A stretch of 64,000 nt of DNA from Chimonanthus salicifolius (GCA_013350335.1 CM023534.1:24075302-24139301), one strand, 5' to 3'. Positions 45,054 through 56,742 are shown, counted from the first letter of the stretch. Notes: generated by a model from the letters alone, not told the origin. Numbers and translations: made by a program.

Positions 45054-46007
45054 GGATAGTTTTTCATGCTTATGTATCTTGAAAAACTATACTTTTGATA
45101 TTTTGTCTATTGCTTACATGGATTTTGTAAAATAGATTAACATGCAGGTTATTAGGAAGATAGGAATCTGAATGAGATATTACACGCATCCTTGAAGGTT
45201 GGGGTAGCACAAAATATGTGTTGATTAGCACTTGTCATTAGTGATGACAGTGTGAGGAGGAAGATTAACACAAGCTTAAATAGAAGCTTGATGGAAAATA
45301 AATTTAGAGGCAGCTAAGTTTAGGGGGGGGAAGACTCGAGTGAAGCTAGGACATTATCTCGACTCATGGAAGAAATCAATGATGCTGAGTCTGAGTTTGT
45401 GCAGGGGCAAACTAATCTTGTCACACGAGAAGTGTGCATTGAACCATAAGGATGAACCATGAGTTAGAACAGAACCTAGTTACGCACTAAATGCAAGAAG
45501 CATGGGGGAGTGCTTAAATCTCGATGTCGGCCTACTAATCTTTGTCAATTAAATGACAAAATGGGGGAGAAAATTAGTAGAAGCTAAGAGACATTACAAC
45601 CAATAGACATAGGGATAATGTCTATGCTTGGAGTTTGGCAGATCAAACTCAAAGAAGATTGAGGGAGAAATCTTGTCAATACTGATAGCTTATATATGTT
45701 ATGGGTGGTGTTGTTCACTAGGAAATCAGGGAATATGGAGGAACTTGAATGCAAATCTTGTTTAGTCCATGAATGCATTTCTATGTTTTGAGAGTAACCC
45801 CTCTAATGATTTTCTATTGTTACTTGCTTATGTACTCGAACAGGAAAAATGAAATGAAGCAAACTGAACAAGAATATGCGAAGACCATATTCTTATTTTT
45901 CCATTTGAATATGTATATGTAATCAATATAATATTTTGTATTCAAATGTGTTGTAATAAGGGTGCGATTGTAAAATTATCTAGCTTCTAGGTTTTGTTAT
46001 GAAAATG
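45054..46007 (+). other. Non-coding spacer with repeated PPT-like tracts
   Basis: Purine-rich tracts such as GGGGGGGGAAGAC (45324), ATGGGGGAG (45502) and AAAATGGGGGAGAAAA (45558) precede the true PPT. This stretch is homologous to 19421-20689 reversed. No coding sequence. Confidence 0.65.
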
Positions 46008-46021
46008 ACAAAGGAGGAGAT
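46008..46021 (+). promoter_or_regulatory. Polypurine tract before the 3' LTR
   Basis: AAAGGAGGAGAT immediately precedes TGTTACTGCC, the LTR start. It is the normal plus-strand primer position for a SIRE-type element. Confidence 0.85.
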
Positions 46022-47862
46022 TGTTACTGCCTCAGCTTGGCCAAGTCCCTATGTTTGTCAATTCCATGACTCAGAAAGAAGCACTTGCTGGAAGCTTGAA
46101 GAACTAATATGATCAAGAAAAAAGACCATGCTCCACCGGATTGAAGCTCATTGTTAGGCAATCACTTTAGAGAGGACTATTCCCTAGGTTTAGAAAACAA
46201 ATGGTTAAATCATATAAAGCCTAGTGAAGAAGGTTGATAGTGAATTGGAATCCAACTTAGAAATATGTATTTGGTTTCACTGTCAGCTCGACCAGTCGTT
46301 CTCACCGACCCCTTGGTAGAGACATGATTGACCCATCGTGGTTAAGGACTGGTCGGCCAGATTGACATAGGTTCTGGAACATTGAACTATCATTCTAAGT
46401 ATGCCTCTGATCGAGAGTCTCGTATGCACTGACCTCTCTGTGAAAGGCTGAAATGATCCCTCGTGGTCAACGACTCCTCGATCAAAATCTTGAGTTCTGG
46501 AATCTTTGAACTCATGTGGACTTTCAAAGAAATAGACATATCGGCAATCAAAGACTGATCGAGAGTACCGGGATCAAACCTCTGTAAAGGGCGACACGTC
46601 GCTATGTGTAACAAGTTTGGAATAGATAAAATTACTGTCAAACATATTTTGCACCAGAACAAGCCTCTTGTCTGGACCGACCCCTCGGTACCATAAGTGT
46701 CGACCCATCGGTGACAACGACATGTCGACCGAGAAAGAAATTTGCCATTGGGAGTGCAATTAATGCACAACGGTCGGGTTTGTATCGGTAACATTTCTAG
46801 TCACCGACCCATCGGTGCAACCGACTTGTCGGTACATTACCGTTGCTACCAACTGGTTGCCTTCGCTATATAAACCAATCTTTATGCAACCAGTTGGTAT
46901 CCTTTAGAATAATCAGTTGTACCCTCATCTTTATTAGTGAGTTTAACTAGGGCCAACAGAAGGATCACTCTCTCTCTTGTGCTTACACTAGAGGAAACAA
47001 ATATAACCAATCAGATGGATTGAGTTGTGAGAGAGGAAAGAAGATAACTCATAAACAACCAATCTGAGGATTGAGTTAGAAAATGAGAAGGAGCGAACCA
47101 TAAACTAGGAAACTTTTGATAGAACTAGTTTCCTGGACACCTTGAATTGTGATTGCTCAATGGTGGCTATAAGGAGGAGTGTCGTTACATATTGTGTGGG
47201 ATCTTGAAGTAGCATACATCAGGAGAAAGAGCTTCAAAGGCAAATGCTTCTTGGTTTTAATTTTCTTTAAAACATTTGTTTTGAAAGTGGATTAAGGAGA
47301 GGTATTCCAGAACCACTATAAAAAACTCTGGAGCGGAGTCTCCGACACAGTGGTGGGTGGAATTCCCAGCCAAATGGATATGTGGAATTCCTATTCGACA
47401 GTGGTGGGTGAAATTCCCAGCCGATTGAGTGAGGTGGAATTCTTACTCTAATTGTGAGGGTGTAAGTCCCCACTTAGTGGAATTTTGGGATAGCTCAAGG
47501 TTGAGAGAGTCCTAACAATGGATGTAGGTTGGCTAATCGAACCACTTTAAATTGGTCTTATGGTGTCTGATCTTTGTGTGTTTGTATTTAATGTTTAAGT
47601 ACTCTTCTTAACACACATCGCTTTGCATATTAATTATCTTATTCTATACATTGTGCATTAGCATTGATAATCAAGCTTTATGTAAAGGGGCCAAAATCTT
47701 AGTGTGAATGTTTAAAGAATTGAATAATCAATCCATCACACTAAACAAATCTCTTGATTAAATATTCCGCTGCACTCAAAATAATCAAGAAATTTGTAAA
47801 CACCATTAAAAATGTGATTGACCTATTCACCCCCCTCTAGGGTCAATCATGATGTTCTAACA
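46022..47862 (+). repeat. 3' LTR of the plus-strand SIRE derivative
   Basis: It starts TGTTACTGCCTCAGC and ends GATGTTCTAACA, about 1841 bases, with the family's CACCCCCCTCTAGGGTCAATC U5 end at 47829-47849. The palindromic CCGACCC/GGTCGG words lie at 46280-46840 and a TATATAAACC word at 46868 is a likely promoter TATA box. It is the most complete LTR copy in the window and a good reference for the family. Confidence 0.9.
46866..46874 (+). promoter_or_regulatory. TATA box of the SIRE-like LTR
   Basis: CTATATAAACC lies about 850 bases into the LTR, directly after the palindrome-rich block. A similar TTTATAAATATG word sits at the same place in the LTR copy at 29830 (about 30715). This is where a retrotransposon promoter is expected. 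Confidence 0.5.
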
Positions 47863-48742
47863 CATTGAAAATGTGAACTTTCACCACTGAGTGTAATACT
47901 CAAAGACATAGAGTATGTGCGAATTTCAAGGTCTGAATACGTCAGAAGAGTGGTCTCATACACTTGGGTAGTTTTCAAGATACTATTCATGGTCTTTCAT
48001 ATAAAACAAACAATATTGTGAAATTACTATTTTGCCTTCTAGACTTCAACGAGCTGGATCACTGAGCAAACGAACTCAGATTGGGTCAAACTTGAGCTTT
48101 TCGGGAAGCTCACTCAGCAATGTACAAAATTAACCGGCTACAAAGCACGGCTAACGGTCTAAAAAATTACTCATTATTCTAAATAAGGGCAGGGTCAGGG
48201 TCTCATACACTGCATCCAACTAGCATACACAAATAACATGGCATTTCAAACATGAGTTTAAGGGTGGAGTTTTCCCTCACCGAGCGGTCCTAAACCAAGT
48301 CCGGGTTTCCTTCGGCTCAACGGGAGTCAACTCCAAAGGGATTGAGTATTGCTCAATGTAATTAGCACGAGTTAGGACATACCCATGGGTCTCGATTGCC
48401 AAGTGAGTTCTCAACTCACTTTGGAGAAGGAAAAATCTCAACTTTCCCCATTTTCCATAACCCCATTTCACTCAATTGGTCTTTCTAGGCCAAAGCCCTC
48501 ATCAAACATGGAAATCAAACCTTACATTGTTCATGCAAGAGAGGAGATCCACACATTCCCCAAATTTCATCAACCCAACCCAATGATTTCCTTCAATTGG
48601 GAGCTCAAGCCTCCTCTAAGGTACTCAAATCCATGCCATTGCAAATCCCATTTTTCCCTATAGTTGAGCCCATTTCCAAGCGACATTTTAGGGTCATTTC
48701 ACAATCTCAAATCCAAACTCTAAGGCCAATTCCCATTGGTTT
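47863..48742 (-). other. Probable gypsy LTR sequence, minus strand, left part
   Basis: No coding region is seen. Together with 49395-50138, which ends GGGTGTAACA in a form that reads TGTTACACCCC on the minus strand, this may be one minus-strand gypsy LTR split by the TRIM at 48743. The assignment rests on composition and the end motif only. Confidence 0.35.
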
Positions 48743-49394
48743 TGTAACGCCCCATCCTTGTAGCACAATATTGTCCGCTTTGGGCCTGTAGAAGGGCCCG
48801 CACAACTTTGTTTCTGGCAAGTAGACCCAAGAAATGCTCCCAAAATGCTTTGTGCTAGATGGGAGGAAGCTCCACGCTTATATACCAGGGGATTTCCTTG
48901 GCCATATGCAATGTAGGACTACATCCAAATGCGCTCAGTGCCTGGCTGGGGAACCTGGCTATTTTTTCTCCCATGTGGGATGCTTGGATTAAGGTTGGGC
49001 CCACTCTTGGAGCGGGGTATCACAACTTACCCCTTTAAGACCAGAGTAGTCTCGGCTCTATCAGCCTGTCCTAGTTCCATGCACCAGACCACACACTGAA
49101 CTAGCCTATACCTTAGTTCGAGAGTTGAACCTTGCTCTGATACTATTTATAATGTTCCGTCCCTCCAACACAATATTGTCTGCCTTGGGCCGGCAACTCA
49201 ATGTTGCTCCTTAAAGGCTTTTGCTAGATGGGAGGAAGCTCCACACTTATATACCAGGGGATTTCCCTGGCCATAGGCGCTGTGGGACTACAGCCAAACA
49301 CACCCAGCACTTGGCTGGGGAGCCAAGCTATTTTTTTCTCCCATGTGGGACGCCTGGCTTAATGTTGGACCCACTCCTGGGGCGGGGTATCACA
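48743..49394 (-). mobile_element. TRIM element (miniature LTR retrotransposon), minus strand
   Basis: Two LTRs, 48743-49024 and 49148-49394, share TTATATACCAGGGGATTTCC, TGTGGGAYGCYTGG and the end GCGGGGTATCACA. Between them, read on the minus strand, are a PBS-like AGTATCAGAGC after the right-hand LTR (about 49138-49148) and an AAAGGGGTAAG purine tract before the left-hand one (about 49027-49040). The 120-bp interior has no coding capacity. The flanks GGTTT and TATCT are not duplicated, so the target repeat is lost or one end is altered. Confidence 0.8.
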
Positions 49395-50138
49395 TATCTC
49401 TTCCCTTCCCATTTCATTGCTCAAACCCCATCTCTTCCATGTATGCTCATCCCACAATGGCATATTGATTCCTTAAAGCCCTTTTATTCTTTTTTCACCA
49501 TCAATGGTTAATTTCTTTAAAATTTATCCTCTATTCTCAGATTTTTAACTTAAATTAGTAAACTCAATGAAATTCTGAGTTTAGGGGAGGATTACCATAA
49601 AAACAATAGGAATCCAAGGTGTAGAAGGGGGCTTGAGGCCACCTTTCTTCAAACCTTCCACATGCAAAAGAAGAAAAGGTGGAAAATGTGGACGGAAAGA
49701 GAGGGTGAGTAGCTAGGAAGGAGGCTTCGGAAATGACCAGAGAATGGAGGATTTTAAAGCACACGTTGCTATTTATATAAGTCATTTTTTCGCCTTCTCA
49801 ATTGACCAAGCACACCCTCGGTCCACTGAGCTCAACCCTCGGACCCTATGGTCGGTCAACCAGACCCGAGACTAATTTCTTTGAAAATCTCCCTATCTCA
49901 GTAAAATGGCCCAATGCCATTCTTGGTCCTCCGAGCACACCCTTGGTGGAGCAAACTGGAGGTTTCACTGAACTCGACGCTCATTTTTACAGTAAAAATC
50001 CCACTCTCAGAAAATTGATCTGGAGATTCCCTCAGTCCTCCGAACAAATCCTCGGTTGTCCGAGCTTACTGGAATTCTACCTAAACTCTCTTCCCCCACT
50101 ACCAATCTCACCTTGAGCAGCTTTCGAGTCACACGGGG
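49395..50138 (-). other. Probable gypsy LTR sequence, minus strand, right part
   Basis: The stretch includes repeated CCGAGC/CCCTCGGTCC words (49815-50070) that pair as imperfect inverted repeats and ends with GGGTGTAACA. On the minus strand this reads as an LTR start. No protein domain is found. Confidence 0.4.
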
Positions 50139-51976
50139 TGTAACACCTAGCAACTGCTGGGCGTGTGGGAAAAGTCCAACGTCGTCCAGCTGATGGGTGA
50201 GTGGTCAACCCCTATTTTGATAATAGAGTAAATGTATGAAGTTAATGGCATGTGTTATACTTGCTATCTTAGATGACTTGATAATAACGATGTTTACCTG
50301 ACACGATTGTCGTGTCCTTTGGTATTGATGTAATTATCCCACTTGGACGTCACTAGTAAGAGTACCCAACTCCTTAGAGGAGGTTTGAGTGACAATAAAA
50401 GGATTGAGACTATGGAACCCTATTGGAATGGTGGCGTCGGCTACGAAGACTGGGTCCTGCAGGGTTGCCGTCGAGGAGTAGGTCCCTCACATGCCTTGCA
50501 CTGGAGGGCGCTCTCACGGCTATTTGGTACACACAGTATGCATTGATGCGCAGGGATAGATACCTATTTGCTATTCGGGGTGGTACTAACTTGGTAAAGC
50601 GCACTTGTTTATTCGAGGGGTTAGGCACTGTATACACCTTGGGTGATATGCCAGCCTGGTAAGACGCCCTTCGATCACCTTAGAGCTTGACTGAATCACC
50701 TACGTGGTGAAGGGACACTGGCGAGGTAGACTAGAGTCGCTAGGCGTGAGTCACTCGCTTGCTAACTCGTGGGCCCTAAGTCTAGCTAGGGATAGTGTTG
50801 TTATGACATTTGACTGCCCATTCCATAGATGTTTCCTTGTGTGGGCTCGAGTTCCCACTAATGATATGGTAGTGTAATACCCTACCCCAAAAAGTCCCAC
50901 ATTACTAGTGACATTGGAAATTCCCTGGTATATAAGTAGTAGCATTCCTCCTTCTAGCACAAGGCCTTTTGGGAGCAATAGTGGGTTGGTTCGCCAGAGC
51001 AAAGTCGTGCGAGTTCGTGTGTCGGCCCAAAGCGGACAATATTGTGCTAGAGGGACGGGTTGTTACAAATGGTATCAGAGCATGGTTCAACTCTCTGCCT
51101 GAGGGTGTGGGCTTGGTTGTTGTGTGTGCAGAGCCGGGAACCACTCTGGCTTTAAGGGGGGTAGATTGTAATACCTGTCCCAAAAAGTCCCACATTGCTA
51201 GTGACATTGGAAATTCCCTGGTATATAAGTAGTAGCCTTCCTCCTTCTAGCACAAGGCCTTTTGGGAGCAACAATGGGTTGGCTCGCCAAAGCAAAACCG
51301 TGCGGGTTCGTGTGTAGGCCCAAAGCAGATAATATTGTGCTAACGGGACGGGTCTTTACAGGTAGCATGTCATAATTGCATAGCATCGTTTATATTCCAT
51401 TTCATACATTACTATGTGGGTGCATGAGTGGCAGACATATATTTCCTCATTTGGTTTGTTTGTGCTCACATCCTTGAAATTTCAGGTAATGTTGCACCAG
51501 CCAGGTCTGAGGAACCACGAGGACGAGCTTAGCCCTTTTGTGCTTGTTCCCACGCATACTACTTTTGATATAATATTTTGATATTTTGCTTAGCATGGTT
51601 ATGTTGAACACAATTATTATTCATTGATAAACCATGTATAAAGATGTTTAAGATTGATGACTATGTTTATTTTGAAAAATTTCTAGACATCTGAGTTAAT
51701 ATTTTAGTGTGGGATTATTATATTAGTAATTGTGTTGAAGATGAGAATGAGTATTCTATAGATGCACAGATGTAGTTTTGTACAAACCATGATGGGTCCA
51801 ACTAACTATTTTTAGGTTAGACTTTGTCGAAATTTTGGTAGAGGTCTCACACCCCAGACATGGTTTAGATTATTGTGTATGGTTCACACGTGTGATATTC
51901 GATATTTGTTGTGTTATAGGTAAAAAAGGAATTTTTTTTTCCCCGTCACATGCCGATTTTGGGTCAAGGCGTGACA
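50139..51976 (+). repeat. Gypsy-type LTR (solo or truncated), host of a TRIM
   Basis: It starts TGTAACACCTAGC and ends GGGTCAAGGCGTGACA, both typical of chromovirus LTRs, over 1838 bases including a nested 488-bp TRIM. Short related words (GGTAAGACGCCC, GGTAAAGCGCAC, GGCGAGGTAGAC) recur at 50590-50740 in the place where related LTRs have tandem blocks. The flanks CGGGG and ACCAG are not alike, so a target duplication is not seen. Confidence 0.55.
50873..51360 (+). mobile_element. Complete TRIM element with perfect 5-bp target duplication
   Basis: The 5' LTR is 50873-51067 (195 bp) and the 3' LTR is 51167-51360 (194 bp); both start TGTAATACC and end in TTACA. The PBS TGGTATCAGAGC (51070-51081) and a PPT-like AAGGGGGGTAGA (51154-51165) are in the right places, and the interior is only 99 bases. 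GGTAG flanks the element at 50868-50872 and 51361-51365. Each LTR has GGTATATAAGTAG, a TATA-type word, about 60 bases in. The two LTRs are nearly alike, pointing to a rather recent insertion that needed enzymes in trans. No 5S rRNA-like box is seen, so it is not Cassandra. Confidence 0.95.
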
Positions 51977-52529
51977 ACCAGGTCCTTGGACTGGGACCAA
52001 TTCTATCTTGCAAGTAAGTAACGGTGTTTATTTGAATTCAATTAGTTCCTTGGTTTCCATAGATTAGGTGAATGCTTCATATGAATTCAACATATTCTCT
52101 TTTGATTTTGCTTTTGCTATTATATATCATATTCAATTGAAAAAGGCCTAATCTAATGAAATCCTTAGACTAATTCGAATTCTTAAGAAACTTGTGCAAT
52201 CAGTGGGGATATTGTTTGACCAATTTTTTACCAAGGCAAAATCCTTTTACGAACCGTAATCGGTTGTGTTGGATCTTTCAGAGACCATACTCTGAAAACT
52301 ATATGTCTACTGGCGGATTCTCACTAAATTTGACCCTTGGCATGCATCAGGTCTCCGTTGGAGCTTGTGGCAGTGGTTGTTCAGAGTTCTCGGCTGTGTA
52401 TTTTAGTCGTTGGAGATGTTTTATCGGGAGGCATAGTTTTCTCTTCGTACAGAATATTGAGGGGTCAGATGGTAATGTTGAGATGTGTGGTTAGGAGGCC
52501 CCGGGAGGGTGCTGAGATGTCAAGATATT
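51977..52529 (+). repeat. Fragment homologous (inverted) to 14.0-14.4 kb
   Basis: The stretch 51985-52390 matches the minus strand of about 14040-14400 (for example TTAGTTCCTTGGTTT, CATAGATTAGGTG, TTTTGATTTTGCTT), so both belong to one SIRE-like LTR/leader family in opposite orientation. The rest up to 52529 is unassigned. Confidence 0.7.
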
Positions 52530-53735
52530 TGTGAAATTTTAAATACTTGCAAGCATAAGAACCATTTATAGTATAGATTTATGAGTACGAGGTCAAAACC
52601 ACAAGGAATTAGGAAAATATATCCAAAATACATGTCAGTGAAATTATGTGGTCTAAGAAATAAAATCTAAAATTGGAAATTAAGTAATTAAGAATACTAA
52701 ATTCATAGAAAATCATTATTCAATAAAATTCATCTCTAAGATCTCAGAATAATGTAGTTTACCTTAGATCTCAATATTATCTAGAATACACTTGAAATTG
52801 GTAGAATTAATTTAGAAATTCAAATAACCTTATTCTAACTCATCCCATATTCGAGGAAAAATAAAATCAAGACCTAGATCATGGAGCTCACTTAAATTAA
52901 CAAACATACATTCAATCATTTCATCCATTAAAATTCTAATTATGAAAAATATGAATTCCATTAGACAAGAAAATTTAGTTCAAGCCTTAGGCCTAGGTAG
53001 AATTTCAAGCTTGTAATTCCAAATCTAAAAAATATTCACTCTTAAAAAGAGCCTTACAATGGAAAAAATCAAGTTCCACTAATCCTAATTATTTCAGCTT
53101 TCCATGAAATTCTTAGAATAATTTTCAACATAAATTCATAAAAAGAATAAAAATAAAATCAAACCATGACCATGCATAATTCGAAAATTGGATAACCATA
53201 AATCTAAAAGCACCACCTTGAATTTATTCAATTGATGGAAAAATAAATAAAGAATTACAATGCAAGGATTCTTGAAAAGAAAATACAAGATACAAAATTT
53301 GAAAATTACTAACCTTAAACCCAATGCAAAATTCGAATATCACCCTTAAATTGTTTATCTTCTCCTCGTGCGACGGGTTTCCTTTAGTTTCAACCGCGTC
53401 TCGGGTAGCCTTTTTTTCAATGAGAAATGATCAAGTGTGGGCCCTTCTCCAATTTAATCTTTTCTTAATCCATACCGGTCATCCCTGCTTTGAATTTCCT
53501 TTCATTTCTTTTTACGTATTTGTTGTATGGCCGACTCCTCTTCTATTTTTTCCATTTGTTTCTTTTCTTGGATTGATTTTGCAACCCACTCAATTTTACC
53601 TTCCTTTTTTTTTTTCTCCTATTTTCAGTCAGTTGTTCCTTTATTCTTTCTTTTTTCCGTTCTTCTACTCTCTCTGCAAATCTTCATTCTCTAGCCTTCC
53701 TGACTTGAACCACCTCCTCCACTAGCAAAAAGGGC
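52530..53735 (-). repeat. Unassigned repeat family, copy 1
   Basis: It begins TGTGAAATTTTAAATACTTGC and follows, with indels, the copy at 62578 to the window end. Shared blocks are ATAGTATAGATTTATGA, TACGAGGT, the long AT-rich centre, GTGCGACGGGTTTCCTT and the pyrimidine-rich TTCTTTTCTTGGATTGATTTTGC end. Compared with copy 2 it lacks about 150 bases near 52850 and others near 53350. On the minus strand the end reads ...TTTAAAATTTCACA, which fits an LTR end, so it may be a minus-strand LTR. No coding sequence. Confidence 0.75.
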
Positions 53736-54021
53736 TTTGTCTTCTAAACCAGACAATTTTATTTCCATCAACTTTAGCATCAACGTTCATAACAATATAA
53801 GACGCATTTGCATAGTAATTCTGCAGCCATTTACCAATCTCCCAAAGGACATGCATGATTCTCTCTCATGGGGTCTCTGCTTGTCTTCTTTGTTCCTCTT
53901 AATTGCATGTGGCACTGTTCAATTCTTTCCCTTCGCCTGCTTTCTCTGTTTAGTTTTATATCATCAATTTCACCTCCATCTTTGTTATAACTCAAGCTAA
54001 GTTTCCTCCATCAAAAATTGA
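53736..54021. other. Unassigned DNA
   Basis: No repeat match or domain recognised; an 87-codon open stretch at 53737-54000 has hydrophobic, low-complexity composition and no homology. Confidence 0.35.
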
Positions 54022-54279
54022 TTGTCTGAAAAAAAGGCATCAGCATTGTACAAAGTAATGTACCATTCTCGTTGGGTTAACAAATCTAAGGATTTGAGAG
54101 TGCCAGATGATAATGAGGTTCCTGTGATGCCGAGCTTTGATTGGATTGTAGCTGATTATTTGGCCCATATAAATATTAAACGTCGAGGTGTAAAGAAAGT
54201 TAGCATCTGCAAGCCAATTGATTCTCTTGCAAACTATCTGGCTCTGGTTTGCATTTATATTTCTTACTTTGCTGGCTGA
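54022..54279 (+). CDS. Unrecognised small open reading, possible gene fragment
   Basis: The 85-codon reading starts at an ATG and contains a well-mixed, protein-like stretch (residues about 9-70, for example VMYHSRWVNKSKDLRVPD and CKPIDSLANYLAL) unlike the low-complexity frames around it. The C-terminal ten residues are hydrophobic and may be intron or flank. I do not recognise the family. It could be an exon of a gene fragment stranded among repeats. The composition is the only support. Confidence 0.25.
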   Translation: MSEKKASALYKVMYHSRWVNKSKDLRVPDDNEVPVMPSFDWIVADYLAHINIKRRGVKKVSICKPIDSLANYLALVCIYISYFAG

Positions 54280-55334
54280 TTCTTGTTGACTGCTCCTGTA
54301 GATTCTTCTGGATTGCTGTTTGTTATTCTTGAAAACATAGGTGAACTTTTAAAATGGATCTTTTATATACTCAAAAAATAAAATCATATATTTTTTTTAC
54401 AAAGTGTGAAACATCTACATAAAATATCATAATCAAATTTATAACAAAGTATTATTTAAAATTTATTCTTCTATAATTTTGAGATGCAAAATTACTATAT
54501 TCAAGTTTTTTTAACATTTATTTTTCAATAGATAAGATACCAAATCCATTCAATTTTTCTTTTGACAATATAGACTGAAGATAAGATTTTATCAATTTTA
54601 ACTTTGAAAAACTTCTTTCTGCAGAGGTAACTGTAACTGGTATAATCAACATTATTCTATAAGCAATTCATATATTTGAAAAATAACAATTCATTATTTT
54701 TATATAATTTAACAATTCAATTGTTTCTTTTACTTCTTTTGGTACTGGATCTTTTATCATATTCGCGTACGACACTAATCCAAATTCTCATTTAAAACGA
54801 AGATATTATTATTATTTTAATTTTTCAATTTTTTTGGATTTTTAAAAAATTAAAAATTATCTTAATTATAATGGTTTATACTTGTATATTACATCTAATA
54901 GAATCTACATTAATCAAATGAATAAGGCTATGGTTCTAACAGCACAATAAGCATAGACATGTTTTTTCATCTTTTTAAATTTTAAAAGCTTTAAATTATT
55001 TTTAATTCAAAATTATCAATTCAATATAGGTTTCTCTTTTTCTCTATTTAGATGATACATATATTTTAAAAGATTTTTTATTAATTAAAATTATTGTTAT
55101 TTTTATTATTATTATTAAACTCAAAAAATGAGGATTATAATAATTATTATTATGATTGTTACCATTATTATTTTAATTTTTTTAAAAAACCTATGTTTTA
55201 AATTGAGTAGAAAAATTATCAATATATAAATTTTCAATTTTGAGTGTTTTAAATTTGAAATAGTTAAAAATAGTCAAATGATTTCAAGTGGTAGTAACTT
55301 AAAAGTTACCACATTTTAAATCGATAAAAAATTA
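54280..55334. other. Very AT-rich DNA without genes
   Basis: The stretch has long A/T runs, ATT/AAT microsatellite-like tracts (55080-55180) and no coding homology on either strand. AT content is the highest in the window. Confidence 0.6.
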
Positions 55335-55425
55335 ATATTATAATAATGTGCAGCCAGGATTTGAACTCAGGTCCCCCGTTTGGAATGAAAACATCACAAC
55401 CGAACTAGACAATAATGAATCTGTA
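55335..55425 (-). repeat. tRNA-derived (SINE-like) fragment
   Basis: On the minus strand a B-box-like GAGTTCAAATCCTGG (about 55354-55368) is preceded at about 40 bases by an A-box-like CTAGTTCGGTTG (55398-55412). Spacing and order fit an RNA polymerase III internal promoter. No full tRNA cloverleaf can be built by eye and no clear SINE body follows, so this is a degraded SINE head or tRNA-like relic. Confidence 0.45.
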
Positions 55426-56361
55426 CTTTTATATATCTTATTAACTATTTAACATATAATAAAGGAGCTTATGAACTTGGAGGCTCTAGGCAGTGGTCTA
55501 CTTTGCCTATAGCCAGGGCCGGCTTTACATGCTTCCAAAGTTGCCTTTGCTTTATTCTCTCACGTTGCTGGTTGCCGATCAGATCCCTTGCTTCTGTCTG
55601 ATTTATTTTTCTCGCGTTTTCATTGCTGTTTATTTTGCTTACTAATTTAACACAAAACATCCAACCTGATGCACTAAACACATTGCATGTGTTGCATGGG
55701 CCGATTACAACTCATCAGATATTTCATGTGTAGTATGTTTCAAACAACATATCAATCTCACCCAACATGTTGTGATTTAAAAACTGTTAGTGCTTGATTT
55801 CTTCTCTCTTCCATTTAAAATTCAAACACTTGAATTTCTTGGCAGGCGCACATGTCCACCACTTCCTATTTCGGAATGGTTTGTCTATGCACGTTGGTAT
55901 CTTTGATGGGGTTTACATGCAGCTGTGGTGTCCATGACTTGAAAATCAAAGTCGGATTCTTTCGAGTATGAATGGTGATTAGGTTTGGACCCAAAACACT
56001 CAAAGGCCCACATGTTTGCAAATGGATTGACGGCCCAATTTGGTGAAAATGGGCTCGAATAAATTTCGTCAGTGGCCCACAATTTCATTGTCAATCCGGC
56101 AATAAATTTGCAAGGCCATTTCGTCAATTGAGTTCAACTGGCCGATTTGTCTTCGTTTGAGTTCAAGATAACAATACACCAACATTTTCCAAAAATAGCT
56201 TTCTGGGCCTATTTCTTCAATTTTCACTTCTTTTCCTGAATTTCTCTATTTTTCATGCGAAACTCCAAAATCCCATTAATCATACAAAACAAAACAAAAC
56301 AAAATTCAAGAGCTAACTATCCAATATTCGGGGGTAAAATTGTCATTTTTTTATGATTATC
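55426..56361. other. Unassigned DNA upstream of the Pack-hAT element
   Basis: Open stretches at 55469-55681 and 55885-56127 (minus) show no recognised domain. The segment 55970-56110 repeats GGCCCA/TGGGC words and AATTTG, perhaps an older LTR piece. No gene called. Confidence 0.4.
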
Positions 56362-56595
56362 TAGGGCTGCAACTCGGGTCGGGTTTTGGCCAGACCCGTA
56401 TGACCCGACACGAGAAATCATGCGGGTCAGGTTACAATGGTCGGGCTGTAGGGTCGGGTCAGGTTGAGAAAAGAAAAACCCGATCGAAATTTGGGTCTGG
56501 TTGGGTTGAGGCCTTTAAATTTCAACTCGACCCGACCCGACCCGAGAAAACCCGACCCAAGAAGACCCGACCCGACCCGACCCTACATAACTTAA

Positions 56596-56603
56596 TATAA
56601 AAA
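56596..56603 (+). promoter_or_regulatory. Captured TATA box of the aquaporin fragment
   Basis: TATAAAAA lies about 60 bases before the AGAAGAGAAG leader and about 145 bases before the TIP start codon, immediately inside the GGGTCGGG-rich arm. It is placed as a genuine plant core promoter would be. Confidence 0.45.
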
Positions 56604-56742
56604 GCTGCCCTTTCCTCATCCCAAACCCTAGCAGAACTGCAGAAGAGAAGAGAAATGGGTGAGCTCGATGGAAGGAAAAGGGAAAAACGGCATTGAGAAA
56701 AGATGGAAAGAAACGAGAGAGACCTTGGAGAGAGAGGACGGA

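Larger units (their letters stand above)
44035..47862 (+). mobile_element. Plus-strand SIRE-like derivative (LTR piece, env-like, PPT, 3' LTR)
   Basis: A 5'-truncated LTR piece (44035-44572) is joined directly to an env-like reading (44573-45053), then a non-coding spacer, a PPT and a full 3' LTR. Gag and pol are absent: the LTR at GTTTTGCACCA runs straight into the env-like block, so one deletion removed everything from mid-LTR to the end of pol. The spacer is homologous to 19421-20689 in reverse. Confidence 0.8.

Noticed and set aside
50873..51360. TRIM as a Cassandra element
   Set aside because: No 5S rRNA-like internal promoter can be found in the LTRs.
55335..55425. A functional tRNA gene on the minus strand
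   Set aside because: Box-like words are present but no acceptor stem or anticodon arm can be formed; kept only as a SINE-like relic.
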